Shown in pieces: positions 24,428 to 33,658 of a stretch of 64,000 nucleotides of DNA. The stretch is from DALYDD01 sp031973395 (GTDB lineage: Bacteria; Patescibacteriota; Minisyncoccia; Phycocordibacterales; CAIZLB01): assembly GCA_031973395.1 (NCBI GenBank), contig DALYDD010000002.1, positions 1-64,000 on the forward strand. The letters run 5' to 3'. The notes under the pieces were generated by a model, which saw nothing but the letters and a program-made list of their open reading frames with translations, was not told the origin of the DNA and ran no database searches. Every line of letters begins with the position of its first letter. Positions within the stretch are counted from its first letter, which is position 1. The position numbers and the translations under genes were made by a program.

Positions 24428-25705
24428 ATGACCCGATTGTCCAAGCCACTGAGCACCGATCCATACAAAGGAGTAAGAGACTTCTATCCTGAAGATCAAT
24501 TCATTCAAAATTACATCTTTGAGACCTGGAGAAAGGCCGTTCAGTCTTTTGGTTATGAGGAGTACAATGCCTCAATTTTGGAGCCTACAGAGCTGTACAG
24601 GGCAAAAACTAGCCAGGAAATTGTTAATGAGCAGACATATAGTTTCATTGATCGTGGAGAGCGCGAAATCACCCTTCGACCGGAAATGACTCCGACCGTC
24701 GCACGATTAGTGGCCAAGAAAAAGCGAGAGCTCGGCTACCCGCTTCGACTCTTCTCTATTCCGAATGTTTTTCGATACGAACGCCCTCAGCGCGGCCGCC
24801 TTCGAGAACACTGGCAATTGAACGTTGACATGTTTGGCTCAAGCAGTATCAATGCTGATATTGAACAGATTGAGGTCGCTTCGCATATCATGAAAAGTTT
24901 CGGTGCAAAGCCAAGTGATTTCATAATTAAACTAAGCAGTAGAAAACTCCTCAATGCCCTATTTGCAGAATGGTATAAATTGGACGAACAGCGATCTCAG
25001 GCTCTCAAAAAATTAATCGATCGAAAAGCAAAAATTGCCGAAGAAGATTTCTACTCTGAAGCCGAACTCATCGTCGGTCGGCCTTTTAGCTTTCTCAATT
25101 TCAAAGAGAAAAACGAAGAACTTTCTCTCGCTTTGGCAATCCCGACCATCAGAGATGCTTACAACGAATTAGACCAAGTTATTGAGACACTTAAAAAACG
25201 AGGCATTGAAAATGTCGAATTCGATCAGACGGTTATTCGCGGATTTGATTACTATACAGGTATCACTTTTGAAATATTCGACACACATCCAGAAAACAAT
25301 CGATCACTGATGGGCGGTGGGCGCTATGACGAACTCTTGCTTTTGTTCGGCAATGAACAAGTGCCTGTTTGTGGTTTTGGTATGGGTGATGTGACCATTG
25401 CAGATTTCCTCGAGACTCGAAAATTACTTCCTGCGTATAAACCAGCAACAGATATTATGATTTGTATTATGGATGAGGAAAGTGCGGGAGCTGCCCAGGA
25501 ACTGGCCACGGAAATTCGAGCAAAAGGAAAAAGTATTGCCATGAATTTCTCTTTCAAAAATATTGGAGATCAGATTAAAAGTGCCGAGAAATTAAGTATC
25601 CCTTATGTAATTGTTTTTGGAAAAGACGAAGCGGTTATCAAGACATATAAAATTAAAAAATTAAAAACTGGCGAAGAATTTGATACAATAGAGGACCTCA
25701 ATTAA
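24428..25705 (+). CDS. hisS: Histidine-tRNA ligase
   Basis: 425 residues from ATG 24428 (MTRLSKPLSTDPYKGVRDFY); the longer upstream frame is antisense to truB and not protein-like. Class II core: motif 1 region ASILEPTELYRAK, TLRPEMTPTVARLVA, motif 2 FRYERPQRGRLREHWQLNVD, the His-A signature RGFDYYTGITFEIF, motif 3 GGGRYDELL and GFGMGDV. The C-terminal anticodon-binding domain starts near residue 325 (ATDIMICIMDEESAGAAQEL). It charges tRNA-His. The next gene follows after 10 bases and is probably cotranscribed. Confidence 0.97.
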   Translation: MTRLSKPLSTDPYKGVRDFYPEDQFIQNYIFETWRKAVQSFGYEEYNASILEPTELYRAKTSQEIVNEQTYSFIDRGEREITLRPEMTPTVARLVAKKKRELGYPLRLFSIPNVFRYERPQRGRLREHWQLNVDMFGSSSINADIEQIEVASHIMKSFGAKPSDFIIKLSSRKLLNALFAEWYKLDEQRSQALKKLIDRKAKIAEEDFYSEAELIVGRPFSFLNFKEKNEELSLALAIPTIRDAYNELDQVIETLKKRGIENVEFDQTVIRGFDYYTGITFEIFDTHPENNRSLMGGGRYDELLLLFGNEQVPVCGFGMGDVTIADFLETRKLLPAYKPATDIMICIMDEESAGAAQELATEIRAKGKSIAMNFSFKNIGDQIKSAEKLSIPYVIVFGKDEAVIKTYKIKKLKTGEEFDTIEDLN

Positions 25706-25715
25706 CACCAATACC

Positions 25716-26291
25716 ATGCGAAAAGTTGTGCTCGACATTGAAACCCGAAATACATTTCAGGAAGTTGGAAAAGCCGACCCAACCCTCCTCGATATTTCCG
25801 TTGTCTGTATTTATGATAGCGAGACAGATTCATACTCTAGCTACCTACAAGAAGACCTCCTCAAGCTATGGCCGATTCTCGAACGTGCTGATATTTTGAT
25901 CACATTTAATGGCGATCATTTCGATATTCCCCTTCTCAATAAATACTATTCTGGAGATTTGGGCAAAATCAAAAGCCTGGACATTCTAAAAGAAGTTCGT
26001 GCCGCGCTTGGATTTAGAGTTGGCCTCGACAATATTGCCAGCGCTACATTGGGAAAAGGAAAAATTGGCCATGGCCTCGAAGCGATCGAGTGGTGGAGAA
26101 ATGGCGAAATCGACAAGATCATTAAATACTGTATTGGCGATGTACAAATTACAAAAGAGGTTTACGAGTATGCAATAGCCAACAAAAGCCTCAAATACAA
26201 AGAGGGTGAAAAAGCGATTGATTTCGCATTAAATACAGATGCTTGGGAAGATAAGCAGGAAGCGAAGATGACATTTAGTTTGCCGTTTTAA
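25716..26291 (+). CDS. DnaQ/RNase H-like exonuclease domain protein (YprB type)
   Basis: 191 residues. The DEDD-type exonuclease motifs are visible: VLDIETRNTF (Exo I) at the start, ILITFNGDHFDIPLLNKYY (Exo II) and YCIGDVQITKEVYEYA (Exo III). This fits the RNase_H_2/YprB family of predicted 3'-5' exonucleases acting on DNA or RNA. It starts 10 bases after hisS and is likely in the same transcript. Confidence 0.85.
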   Translation: MRKVVLDIETRNTFQEVGKADPTLLDISVVCIYDSETDSYSSYLQEDLLKLWPILERADILITFNGDHFDIPLLNKYYSGDLGKIKSLDILKEVRAALGFRVGLDNIASATLGKGKIGHGLEAIEWWRNGEIDKIIKYCIGDVQITKEVYEYAIANKSLKYKEGEKAIDFALNTDAWEDKQEAKMTFSLPF

Positions 26292-26316
26292 GACTTGACC
26301 ATGGTATATTTAAACA

Positions 26317-26715
26317 ATGAAATTATTTAATATCCTCTTCCTTTTAAATTGGATTGCAATCATAGTAGGATTATTTATTGCCATTCCAACATTAGACTTA
26401 CTATCTTTTGACAATGGTATAGAGGCTGGCTTTTTCTTTATAGGTATAATTGCTATTCTCTTTTTCATCGTTGCTCACGGAAAACTAGCGGTTTACTCTC
26501 CAAAAACAAAAGCTACGATTTTTCTTGTCGTTTTGGGATTTGCACAACTCGCTTGCAATGTATTTATGGCCGCCCTATGGACTTCTGAAGACCACGGGGG
26601 CATGGCCATTTTGTTTGCTTTCCTATGGGCGGCTGCAGTAGCAATACTCAGCTTGCCTTTTGCAATCATTGCTATGACACAAAGATCAAAGATGGTCCGA
26701 AACCTTGCTAATTAA
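26317..26715 (+). CDS. Small integral membrane protein
   Basis: 132 residues with four hydrophobic helices (about 5-25, 36-56, 65-86 and 97-122) and short loops; no family recognised. TGGTATATT at 26302-26310 ends 6 bases before the ATG, suggesting a leaderless transcript independent of the exonuclease gene 25 bases upstream. Confidence 0.7.
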   Translation: MKLFNILFLLNWIAIIVGLFIAIPTLDLLSFDNGIEAGFFFIGIIAILFFIVAHGKLAVYSPKTKATIFLVVLGFAQLACNVFMAALWTSEDHGGMAILFAFLWAAAVAILSLPFAIIAMTQRSKMVRNLAN

Positions 26716-26721
26716 ATATGC

Positions 26722-26727
26722 TAAAAT
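26722..26727 (+). promoter_or_regulatory. -10 box of the DsbA-like gene
   Basis: TAAAAT in the context TGCTAAAAT, ending 8 bases before the ATG at 26736. Confidence 0.55.
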
Positions 26728-26735
26728 AGCTTTAC

Positions 26736-27488
26736 ATGACCCACGAATCTGAACCTCGAAACCAAAATATCTTTATTCCTATTGCCATACTCGTTGTGGG
26801 AATATTGATCTCGGGTGCAATTTACATGAATCGAACTGCGGTGGCTCCTCAAAAAGTGACAGTGAATCAGCCAAATACCACCAAAACCGATGCCTTTGTT
26901 GCAATCACCGAAAATGACCATATCCTCGGCGATGTGGAAAAAGCCGATATCGTCATTGTTGATTACTCAGATCTCGAATGTCCATATTGTAAAAACCTTC
27001 ACGAAGTATTCAATAAAATTTATGTCGAGCACGAGAGTACCGGAAAAGTTGCTTGGGTATATAGACACTTCCCTTTATCCATCCATACTAAAAGTATAAA
27101 AGAGGCTGAGGCTGCAGAATGCGTAGCTGAGATTGGTGGCAATGAGGCATTCTGGAAATACATCGATACCATCTTCAAAAACACTCCTTCAAACGACGGT
27201 CTGGATCCGGCAAATCTTCTCACCTATGCGGTGGGTCTAGGTGTCAATAAAACCAAGTTCGAAGAATGCCTATCGTCTGGAAAATACACACAAAAAATAA
27301 AGGATAGTTATGACAATTCTTTAAAACTAGTCGGTAGCGAAGCAACACCTTATACCGTATTGGTTGTGAGGGGTCAGGTCATTCCTCTTGTAGATAGCGA
27401 AGGATATGGTTTTGGCGCTCTACCATATCCAACTATGAAAGCCTTGATTGATGAGTTTTTGAAATCGCCAGCTAAACCAGCAAATTAA
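26736..27488 (+). CDS. DsbA-like thiol-disulfide oxidoreductase, membrane anchored
   Basis: 250 residues. One N-terminal membrane helix (IFIPIAILVVGILISGAIYM, about 11-30) and a linker lead to a thioredoxin fold of the DsbA/DsbG-like Thioredoxin_4 family. The active site is CPYC in YSDLECPYCKNLHEVF, the cis-Pro region is SEATPYTVLVV, and a second Cys pair (ECVAEIGG, EECLSSG) lies in the helical insertion. It probably forms or shuffles disulfides in exported proteins. It converges on the helicase gene; a six-pair hairpin at 27490-27504 lies in the 22-base gap. Confidence 0.9.
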   Translation: MTHESEPRNQNIFIPIAILVVGILISGAIYMNRTAVAPQKVTVNQPNTTKTDAFVAITENDHILGDVEKADIVIVDYSDLECPYCKNLHEVFNKIYVEHESTGKVAWVYRHFPLSIHTKSIKEAEAAECVAEIGGNEAFWKYIDTIFKNTPSNDGLDPANLLTYAVGLGVNKTKFEECLSSGKYTQKIKDSYDNSLKLVGSEATPYTVLVVRGQVIPLVDSEGYGFGALPYPTMKALIDEFLKSPAKPAN

Positions 27489-27510
27489 ACTCTGTCCTAC
27501 AGAGCACAGA

Positions 27511-30500
27511 TTAAGCATTCTCCAATAGGTACTCTTCGAAATCCAAGATTGCATCGATATCTTTTTTATACTCCCCTGCTTTGTATTTTTGATCAATCTC
27601 AGTTGGGATTTCGAAATCTAGATTTTTGATGCGTTTATACACCGCCAAAATAAGTTTACGTAGGCGTCCAGCATCAGCATCTTCGAGCGTTGTCATTATG
27701 CTCTGAATTTTTTTCTCCTTACCCACAGGTTCAACAAAATCAATGACACCACAATTTACTTTTCCGCCTAATTTTGAGAAAAGGATTTGCTGGGCATAGG
27801 CCGATTGATCGATGAGGAGTTTGTAAAACAATAACTGGTTTTTATATAAATGCACCTTCACCTCTTCGTCTGCCTTCGGATCATCGAAACTTTCAAAAGC
27901 GCGTCCGGTTTTATAATCATGAACACAAATAAGATTGTCCTCACCGAGAGAAACCTTGTCGATTTTCCCTGTTACAAAAGCCTCAACCAATGAACCGTCA
28001 TCATACGCTACGCCATCTTTTATCATAATGTCCTCACGGCCAAAATCTAACTCTGCAATATCTGTCGGCTTAAAATCCTTGCCTTTTGATTTGATAAAGG
28101 CAACCAATGCGTCCTGGCCGCGCTTCAAGTACATAGTAAAATCTTTAGGATGCAATTTTTCCTTGCGGAGCATAATTTCAAATCTTTGCTGAATGACTTC
28201 AGTATCTGGCAACTTACTATTTTGTTTTAATTCCTGAAGCACAAATTCAAGAGCTGAATGCATAGCCGAGCCATACGAACCAGAAGGGCTCTTGCTTTGC
28301 GGAAACCTGAGCAAGTTTTGTTCGAAAAAGAATGCTGGGCCGCCTTTTGGAATATTCAAAAAGTTATTGAGATGGGTGACCGAGAGCTTGTATTTCTCTA
28401 CGATGCTTTTGAGCAAGGCTTCTTCGGTATCCAAGAATGGTGCCAACCTAAACGTAAGCGAAGTGGCCTCGAGCAATGATTCTCCAGCTGCGACATTTAC
28501 AGGTATAGCCTCAGGTTCAATCCCGCCAACCAAAAAGCGTAACTGACTGGCCTGCTTGCCGCTTTCTTTAACTTCATGCGCGGTCATGTACAACCGCTCC
28601 TTCGCTCGAGTAATAGCCACATAAAATAGGCGGAGTTGATCATCCTCATTGTCACCCGCAGGCTCGATCGGCATATTAATAGGAAAAGAAAGCTTCATTC
28701 CGCCACCCCTACCTGCCCAGACTTCATCTTGGCAAGACAAGATAAAAACAATTTTAAACTCGAGACCCTTGGATTTATGGGCGGACATCAATTCCACCGC
28801 AGATCGCGCGGTTACAAATGGGCTTTCATCATTCAGCTTCAAATTATTTTTTTCATAGACATCAACAAATTTCACCAAATCTATCAGACGCAAAATAGAA
28901 TAGCCACTTGCCGCCGACGACTTTTTCTCACCATTATCGCCAGTACTCGAAATACCAGCATTCGTACTGCCCTGATCCTCAAAACCATTAAACGCTCGCA
29001 GTGCATTGATGAACACTCGGAGACTCGACAAAAATGCCAAATATTCAGCACGCGAATGAGAGTACCGTTCTTTTGAGAAATAAAAATCTCGGAATGGGCT
29101 GGTGAACTTTTTGCTGTTGCTATCGCCGTCATTTGCCGCCACGTCTTTGTCCGAAACCCTAATCTGCCCTTCAATCTGAATATCATCACGCTCATCATCA
29201 CTTGCAAGCGCGATATGTGCCCCGATGATTCGGTCGAGCATTAATTCAAGCGGTGTCGACTGTGCATCCGCACCCAATTCAATCAGAAATTCTGCAATCT
29301 GTTTGATAAGCGGATTTTCATAATCGATCATAACCTCGAGCCATGTTTTACTTTCACGCTTGGCGCGCAGAGAAACTTTCCAAATATCCACCCGTGGCAC
29401 ATTCCAGAATTTAAAAGACAAGATTTCGGGTAGCAAATCATCACGCGGACTTTCGTATTGAAAAGCACTGACGGTCGATGAGACATATCGCGCGAGCGTG
29501 ATTAATTCATGAATATGAGGCTCTGCAAAAACACTTTGCTCTCTTTCATATTTAATAGGAACTCCTGCCAATTTCATATACGGAACAAGGAGTTCCAAAT
29601 GTTCATGCTTACGCCCAATGACTGCGATGTCCTCTGGTCGTATCTTTTCTTCTTCAATTAGTTTTTTAATCGCATCCGCCACATATTTATATTCATGCAA
29701 AGCTGTTTCAAAAATATGATACTTGATCGCTCCAGGTTCGAGCACCCCTTTTGCCACCAATTGCTTCGATAAATTAGGAATAAGATTTTCCAAGCGCTTT
29801 TCCCCTTTTCTAATAATTCCCATGGCAATATCCAAAATATCCTGAGTCGATCGATAATTTTCAATCAAAGTCACAAGTTCTACGTCAGTAAATCGATGCT
29901 TGAAATCCAAAATATTAGAAAGCTCCGCGCCCTGAAATTTATAAATTGCCTGATCATCATCCCCTACCACCATGATATTTGGCTTGCCTTCATGCTCGAT
30001 TGCACTCGTAAGCAATGACAAAATCCTCATCTGCGCATTATTGGTATCCTGAAACTCATCTACGAGTAGATATTGAAATTGTTCTTGAATGGCGTAACGC
30101 AATTTCGGTTCTCTCTCAAGAGCAGTGATTACATCCAGGATCATATCGTCGAAATCAAAATATCCTCGGCGATACATTTCGGCTTGGTATTTTTCATAGA
30201 CTTTTGCGAAGCTGCGCATCTTGTCGATATTTCCCTCGTCTTTGAAAATTCGTTCACCTTTCTCGTCCTTTGCTAACCATTTCTGTTTCCATTTTGATAA
30301 GGGCTCATTTTTGCCGCTTTGCTCAACTTTGCCAATCGCTTCGGTGAGCGATAATGCGACAGCCTCCTCGATGGAATGAAATGTCACGAACAAACTGCTT
30401 TTATCCTCCAGATTCATTCCTGCCGCTTTCCGGCGCTTGGTTACCTTGTCAGCGGTTTTCTTGATAAAGTCTTCTACGGCGGTTTTTATTTCGCGCACGG

Positions 30501-31149
30501 AATTTTTGCCCAGCGTCTTTTCTAAAATAGGAATAAGGAATTCTTTTATGGAAGAAAATCCCGCCGCATTATCCTCAATCAATTGCGCCAATTCCACAGG
30601 CCGTAGCCCAGCTTTTTTAATATGAGAAATCGCTGATAAGACAGGTCTGATATATACAAAACCCTCCTCAGGATGATATGACCGCAAAGGATCATCGTGC
30701 GACATATCATTGAAAATCGATTCCAGAAGGGCAATTTGCGTTACTGGATCCGCTGGAGAAAAAGTTGCGCCATGATAAAAGAATTCGCCATGATGTCGAA
30801 TGATATCTGTACAAAAATTATGAAACGTATGAATCGAAACCTGATACGCACGATCTCCCATCAATCTGCATAATCGCTCTCGCATATTTTGCGCGGCAGA
30901 ATCTGTAAAAGTAAGACAAAGAATATTCGATGGCATGACCTGCGTCTCCCGCAAAATTTGGGCAACGCGCATGCTAAGGATTTCGGTTTTGCCAGAGCCC
31001 GGCCCCGCAACTACAAGCAATGGACCTTCGATAGTATCAACAGCTTTTCGCTGAGCTGGATTTAGCTTTTTGTACCGCATATCAAAAAGATGATCTGAAT
31101 TTGCGACCTGATTTTCACCTTTATTTTGATCAAATTTAGAGGAAGACAT
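27511..31149 (-). CDS. UvrD/Rep-family helicase fused to PD-(D/E)XK nuclease
   Basis: 1212 residues from the ATG at 31149; the longer frame to 31308 runs through the terminator of the next gene, while TATAAT (complement 31157-31162) ends 7 bases before the chosen ATG. Superfamily 1A helicase motifs: Q motif LNPAQRKAVDT, Walker A VVAGPGSGKTE, motif Ia LCLTFTDSAAQNM, Walker B LLVDEFQDTNNAQ, motif III VVGDDDQAIYKFQGA, motif IV LIENYRST, motif V MSAHKSKGLEFK, motif VI LFYVAITRAKERLY. The last 250 residues are a RecB-like nuclease (YGSAMHSALEFVL, VTGKIDKVSL, VHDYKTGRA, KNQLLFYKLLI). This is an AddA/AdnA-like layout for double-strand break end processing. No partner subunit is in the window. Confidence 0.92.
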   Translation of the reverse strand: MSSSKFDQNKGENQVANSDHLFDMRYKKLNPAQRKAVDTIEGPLLVVAGPGSGKTEILSMRVAQILRETQVMPSNILCLTFTDSAAQNMRERLCRLMGDRAYQVSIHTFHNFCTDIIRHHGEFFYHGATFSPADPVTQIALLESIFNDMSHDDPLRSYHPEEGFVYIRPVLSAISHIKKAGLRPVELAQLIEDNAAGFSSIKEFLIPILEKTLGKNSVREIKTAVEDFIKKTADKVTKRRKAAGMNLEDKSSLFVTFHSIEEAVALSLTEAIGKVEQSGKNEPLSKWKQKWLAKDEKGERIFKDEGNIDKMRSFAKVYEKYQAEMYRRGYFDFDDMILDVITALEREPKLRYAIQEQFQYLLVDEFQDTNNAQMRILSLLTSAIEHEGKPNIMVVGDDDQAIYKFQGAELSNILDFKHRFTDVELVTLIENYRSTQDILDIAMGIIRKGEKRLENLIPNLSKQLVAKGVLEPGAIKYHIFETALHEYKYVADAIKKLIEEEKIRPEDIAVIGRKHEHLELLVPYMKLAGVPIKYEREQSVFAEPHIHELITLARYVSSTVSAFQYESPRDDLLPEILSFKFWNVPRVDIWKVSLRAKRESKTWLEVMIDYENPLIKQIAEFLIELGADAQSTPLELMLDRIIGAHIALASDDERDDIQIEGQIRVSDKDVAANDGDSNSKKFTSPFRDFYFSKERYSHSRAEYLAFLSSLRVFINALRAFNGFEDQGSTNAGISSTGDNGEKKSSAASGYSILRLIDLVKFVDVYEKNNLKLNDESPFVTARSAVELMSAHKSKGLEFKIVFILSCQDEVWAGRGGGMKLSFPINMPIEPAGDNEDDQLRLFYVAITRAKERLYMTAHEVKESGKQASQLRFLVGGIEPEAIPVNVAAGESLLEATSLTFRLAPFLDTEEALLKSIVEKYKLSVTHLNNFLNIPKGGPAFFFEQNLLRFPQSKSPSGSYGSAMHSALEFVLQELKQNSKLPDTEVIQQRFEIMLRKEKLHPKDFTMYLKRGQDALVAFIKSKGKDFKPTDIAELDFGREDIMIKDGVAYDDGSLVEAFVTGKIDKVSLGEDNLICVHDYKTGRAFESFDDPKADEEVKVHLYKNQLLFYKLLIDQSAYAQQILFSKLGGKVNCGVIDFVEPVGKEKKIQSIMTTLEDADAGRLRKLILAVYKRIKNLDFEIPTEIDQKYKAGEYKKDIDAILDFEEYLLENA

Positions 31150-31185
31150 GGCAGGTATTATACCCTGAAAATGACGATCCACGAG

Positions 31186-31239
31186 AAAGCAAAACGCTCC
31201 CTCGCGCTTCAACCGTTTCCGGTCTTGTTTGAGGGAGCG
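31186..31239 (-). terminator. Intrinsic terminator of the 31305-31943 gene
   Basis: Nine-pair stem CGCTCCCTC (31195-31203) with GAGGGAGCG (31231-31239), 27-base loop with its own small fold, then TTTTGCTTT on the minus strand. It lies just upstream of the helicase promoter. Confidence 0.75.
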
Positions 31240-31304
31240 AGTCACATGTTTTGATCTGTCTATAGATTCACGGTCGCGACCTGCGACCAGCCAGAGCTGG
31301 ACGG

Positions 31305-31943
31305 TCAAGGAGAAGCATATGCGGTCTTGGGCTGGGGTTGAGGCGAGATCGTTCCATCCCGCTTTTGCCTAGCGACCCAGGTGACGAACTGCTCCACAAT
31401 GCGGGCATCGGCGGCCAGAGACTCACAGGCCAAACGGGCTTCGACTTGGCGCAGACCTTTTTCATCAGGGGTAAAATGACAGCCTGCAATCTTTTCTTTG
31501 CCCGGTTCACCAGTAAGCACAAGCTGTGTGGTGAGACCTGTGTACGGCCCCGATGCATCCACTGCATGCAGATTGCACGAGGTGACGACGATTCTACCTT
31601 TTGTGGTAAAAATTTCCACGGAGACAAACGAACGTTCTACTGGCATGACCCTGACCTTGAGCCTGGATTCGGTCTTCAAGACTTCGAGCGGCGCATTGGT
31701 GCCAAACTCGGTATTGAGGGCTTGTGCCCATTCGAGAACTTTTTCAAGCTCTCGCACACCAGTGTCCGGATGGGCTTTGATCAGACGAGTGATCGATGAA
31801 TCCGGCCCGGTTTCTGTGATAGCTGGATGGAACAGGGTCACTTCAGAGATGACTGAACCAGCGTTGTTCCAATTCGAATTTTTGATAAAGTTTGCTGTGA
31901 CCAGTGCGAAGAAGGCGAAGAAAATTGCTGTGGTGGTTTTCAT
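31305..31943 (-). CDS. Exported hypothetical protein (solitary GC-rich gene)
   Basis: 212 residues. A short hydrophobic start (MKTTTAIFFAFFALVTANFI) looks like a signal peptide or anchor. The mature part has VEIFTTKGRIVVTSCNL and VLTGEPGKEKIAGCHFT segments, two cysteines that could pair outside the cell, and a helical end (LACESLAADARIVEQFVTWV). No family recognised. Composition is more GC-rich than the flanking helicase and rpoD genes. It has its own terminator and an upstream region with a possible TTGTAA-16-TATAGT promoter. No Shine-Dalgarno sequence precedes the ATG. Confidence 0.65.
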   Translation of the reverse strand: MKTTTAIFFAFFALVTANFIKNSNWNNAGSVISEVTLFHPAITETGPDSSITRLIKAHPDTGVRELEKVLEWAQALNTEFGTNAPLEVLKTESRLKVRVMPVERSFVSVEIFTTKGRIVVTSCNLHAVDASGPYTGLTTQLVLTGEPGKEKIAGCHFTPDEKGLRQVEARLACESLAADARIVEQFVTWVARQKRDGTISPQPQPKTAYASP

Positions 31944-32138
31944 GATTTGCAGGTGGGTTTGTGCGGTTGGTGTGGGTTTGCTAGTGTACGGAAAGAATTC
32001 AGAACAGATCTAAAAACATGTTAAAAAGAGAAGGAACATCAACCGAACTATACAACAGATATAATAAATTACAAGGTAAGTAAACCTGTCGACCACCTCA
32101 TCGATTTGGCATTATACAAAAACGTTTTACAGTCACGA

Positions 32139-32180
32139 CGGAACTTTGTTTCTTTTTTTATAATTGAATTCTAAGTTCCG
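32139..32180. repeat. Small inverted repeat beside the rpoD hairpin
   Basis: CGGAACTT at 32139-32146 and AAGTTCCG at 32173-32180 with a 26-base AT-rich loop. It lies in the 360-base stretch 31944-32303, which holds no gene; the other notable element there is the long hairpin at 32195-32303. Confidence 0.5.
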
Positions 32181-32194
32181 ACTAAGTTCATCAG

Positions 32195-32303
32195 AGAAAT
32201 ACAAATACCCTCTGTAAGATCTTGCGGAGCAGCTTGGCTGCGAGCAGAAGGAAAATATTCAGCAGAATATTATTCCGGTCTTACAGAGGGTATTTGTATT
32301 TCT
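32195..32303. repeat. Long perfect hairpin abutting the rpoD stop codon
   Basis: A 25-base arm (32195-32219) is perfectly complementary to 32279-32303, the base just before the rpoD stop codon. The 59-base loop contains further self-complementarity (GCAGC-TTGG-CTGC type, around 32229-32243). No T run follows directly, so it is not a textbook terminator; it could stop or protect the rpoD mRNA 3' end, be an RNase III target, or be a miniature inverted-repeat element. Confidence 0.75.
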
Positions 32304-33614
32304 TTAGTAGTTTTTGAGGCGATTCACCTTCTCATGCTGTCGAATCTTTTCATGAGCCTTGGCTTCGATTTGTCGGATACGTTCTCGTGTGACACCAAAC
32401 ATCTTCCCCACTTCTTCGAGCGTATGCTGAATACCATCATTCAAACCATGTCGGAGCGCGAGAATTTCTCTTTCTTTTTCAGACAAGTCGCTCAAAATTT
32501 CATTGACCTGGTCTGCGAGAATTCGGCGAGAACTTTCCTGGTCTGGAGAAAGAATTTTATCATCTGGGATAAAATCTCCAAACATTGATTTATCGTCTCC
32601 GTCATCACCAACCGGCGCGTCTAACGAAACAGTGTTCTGATCAATCTTTTCGATCATATATACTTTTTCAGGCTCGATTCCCATTTCAGTTGCAATTTCT
32701 TCTGGCAAAGGTTCACGTCCGAGATCCTGGAACAAACGCCTTACAACTTGTTTATATTTCGCAATTGTTTCTACCATGTGAACTGGTACACGAATAGTTC
32801 TTGACTGATCTGCAAGGGCGCGAGTGATTGACTGTCGAATCCACCATGTGGCATATGTCGAGAATTTAAATCCTTTTGACCAATCAAATTTATCTACAGC
32901 TTTAAACAGACCGAGGTTACCTTCTTGGATTAAGTCGAGGAGAGTAAGATCAGGGCTTCGGTTCGCATATTTTTTTGCAATAGAAACTACGAGTCGAAGG
33001 TTTGCTTTCGCCAACAAGTTTTTTGCTTCTTCGTCCCCTGTCTGAATTCGCTTGGCGAGCTCTTTTTCTTCATGAGCATTAATCAAAGGGTACTGACCTA
33101 TTTCCTTTAGATACATCTGAATAGAGTCGTATGTATCGCTTTTTGCAGTACCGTATTTTTTCAAAATATCTTCTGCGTCACGATTGAAATCAAGGAGTCC
33201 TCCCCCTTCGAGAATATCAACACCAGCACTCGACATTGTTTCGTACAAAGTTTCAAGGAAATGTACGTCATCCTCGACATGTGGAAAGGCTTTCAAAATT
33301 TCATCATAGGTGACGAAGCCGCGGTCTTTTCCTTTTTGGATAAGCTCTGCCGCCTTGTGATCCATGACGTGCTTTGAGCGAGACTCGGCACGAGCAATAG
33401 CCTTTTCAGCATCTGTCATTTTCACTTTCACTTCTTTTGGAAAAGCGGCTCTTGCTGCAGTTTTTTTCGAAGCGCGAGCCCTGGCGGAAGCCTTTGATTT
33501 AGCAGACTTAACAGGCTTTGCTTTTACTTTCATTTTTCCAGGCTTAACAACTGCTTTTTTGGAAGCTTTGGCTGGTTTGGTCTTATTTGAATTGTTTTTT
33601 TTAGATTTTGGCAT
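32304..33614 (-). CDS. rpoD: RNA polymerase primary sigma factor (sigma-70)
   Basis: 436 residues. N-terminal 60 residues are Lys/Ala-rich, followed by a region 1.1-like helical segment (VTYDEILKAFPHVEDDVHFL), then regions 1.2-2.4 (YLKEIGQYPLINAHEEKELA, NLRLVVSIAKKYANRSPDL, LIQEGNLGLFKAVDKFD, STYATWWIRQSITRALADQS with the -10 melting aromatics), region 3, and region 4 with the helix-turn-helix TLEEVGKMFGVTRERIRQIE. Region 2.4 is intact, consistent with the extended -10 boxes seen throughout the window. It follows dnaG by 44 bases, the classic dnaG-rpoD order. A TATACT box lies 22 bases before the ATG. Confidence 0.97.
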   Translation of the reverse strand: MPKSKKNNSNKTKPAKASKKAVVKPGKMKVKAKPVKSAKSKASARARASKKTAARAAFPKEVKVKMTDAEKAIARAESRSKHVMDHKAAELIQKGKDRGFVTYDEILKAFPHVEDDVHFLETLYETMSSAGVDILEGGGLLDFNRDAEDILKKYGTAKSDTYDSIQMYLKEIGQYPLINAHEEKELAKRIQTGDEEAKNLLAKANLRLVVSIAKKYANRSPDLTLLDLIQEGNLGLFKAVDKFDWSKGFKFSTYATWWIRQSITRALADQSRTIRVPVHMVETIAKYKQVVRRLFQDLGREPLPEEIATEMGIEPEKVYMIEKIDQNTVSLDAPVGDDGDDKSMFGDFIPDDKILSPDQESSRRILADQVNEILSDLSEKEREILALRHGLNDGIQHTLEEVGKMFGVTRERIRQIEAKAHEKIRQHEKVNRLKNY

Positions 33615-33658
33615 GTGGTTTATAAAAATTTAATTAAAGTATAAAAAATTGCATCGCA

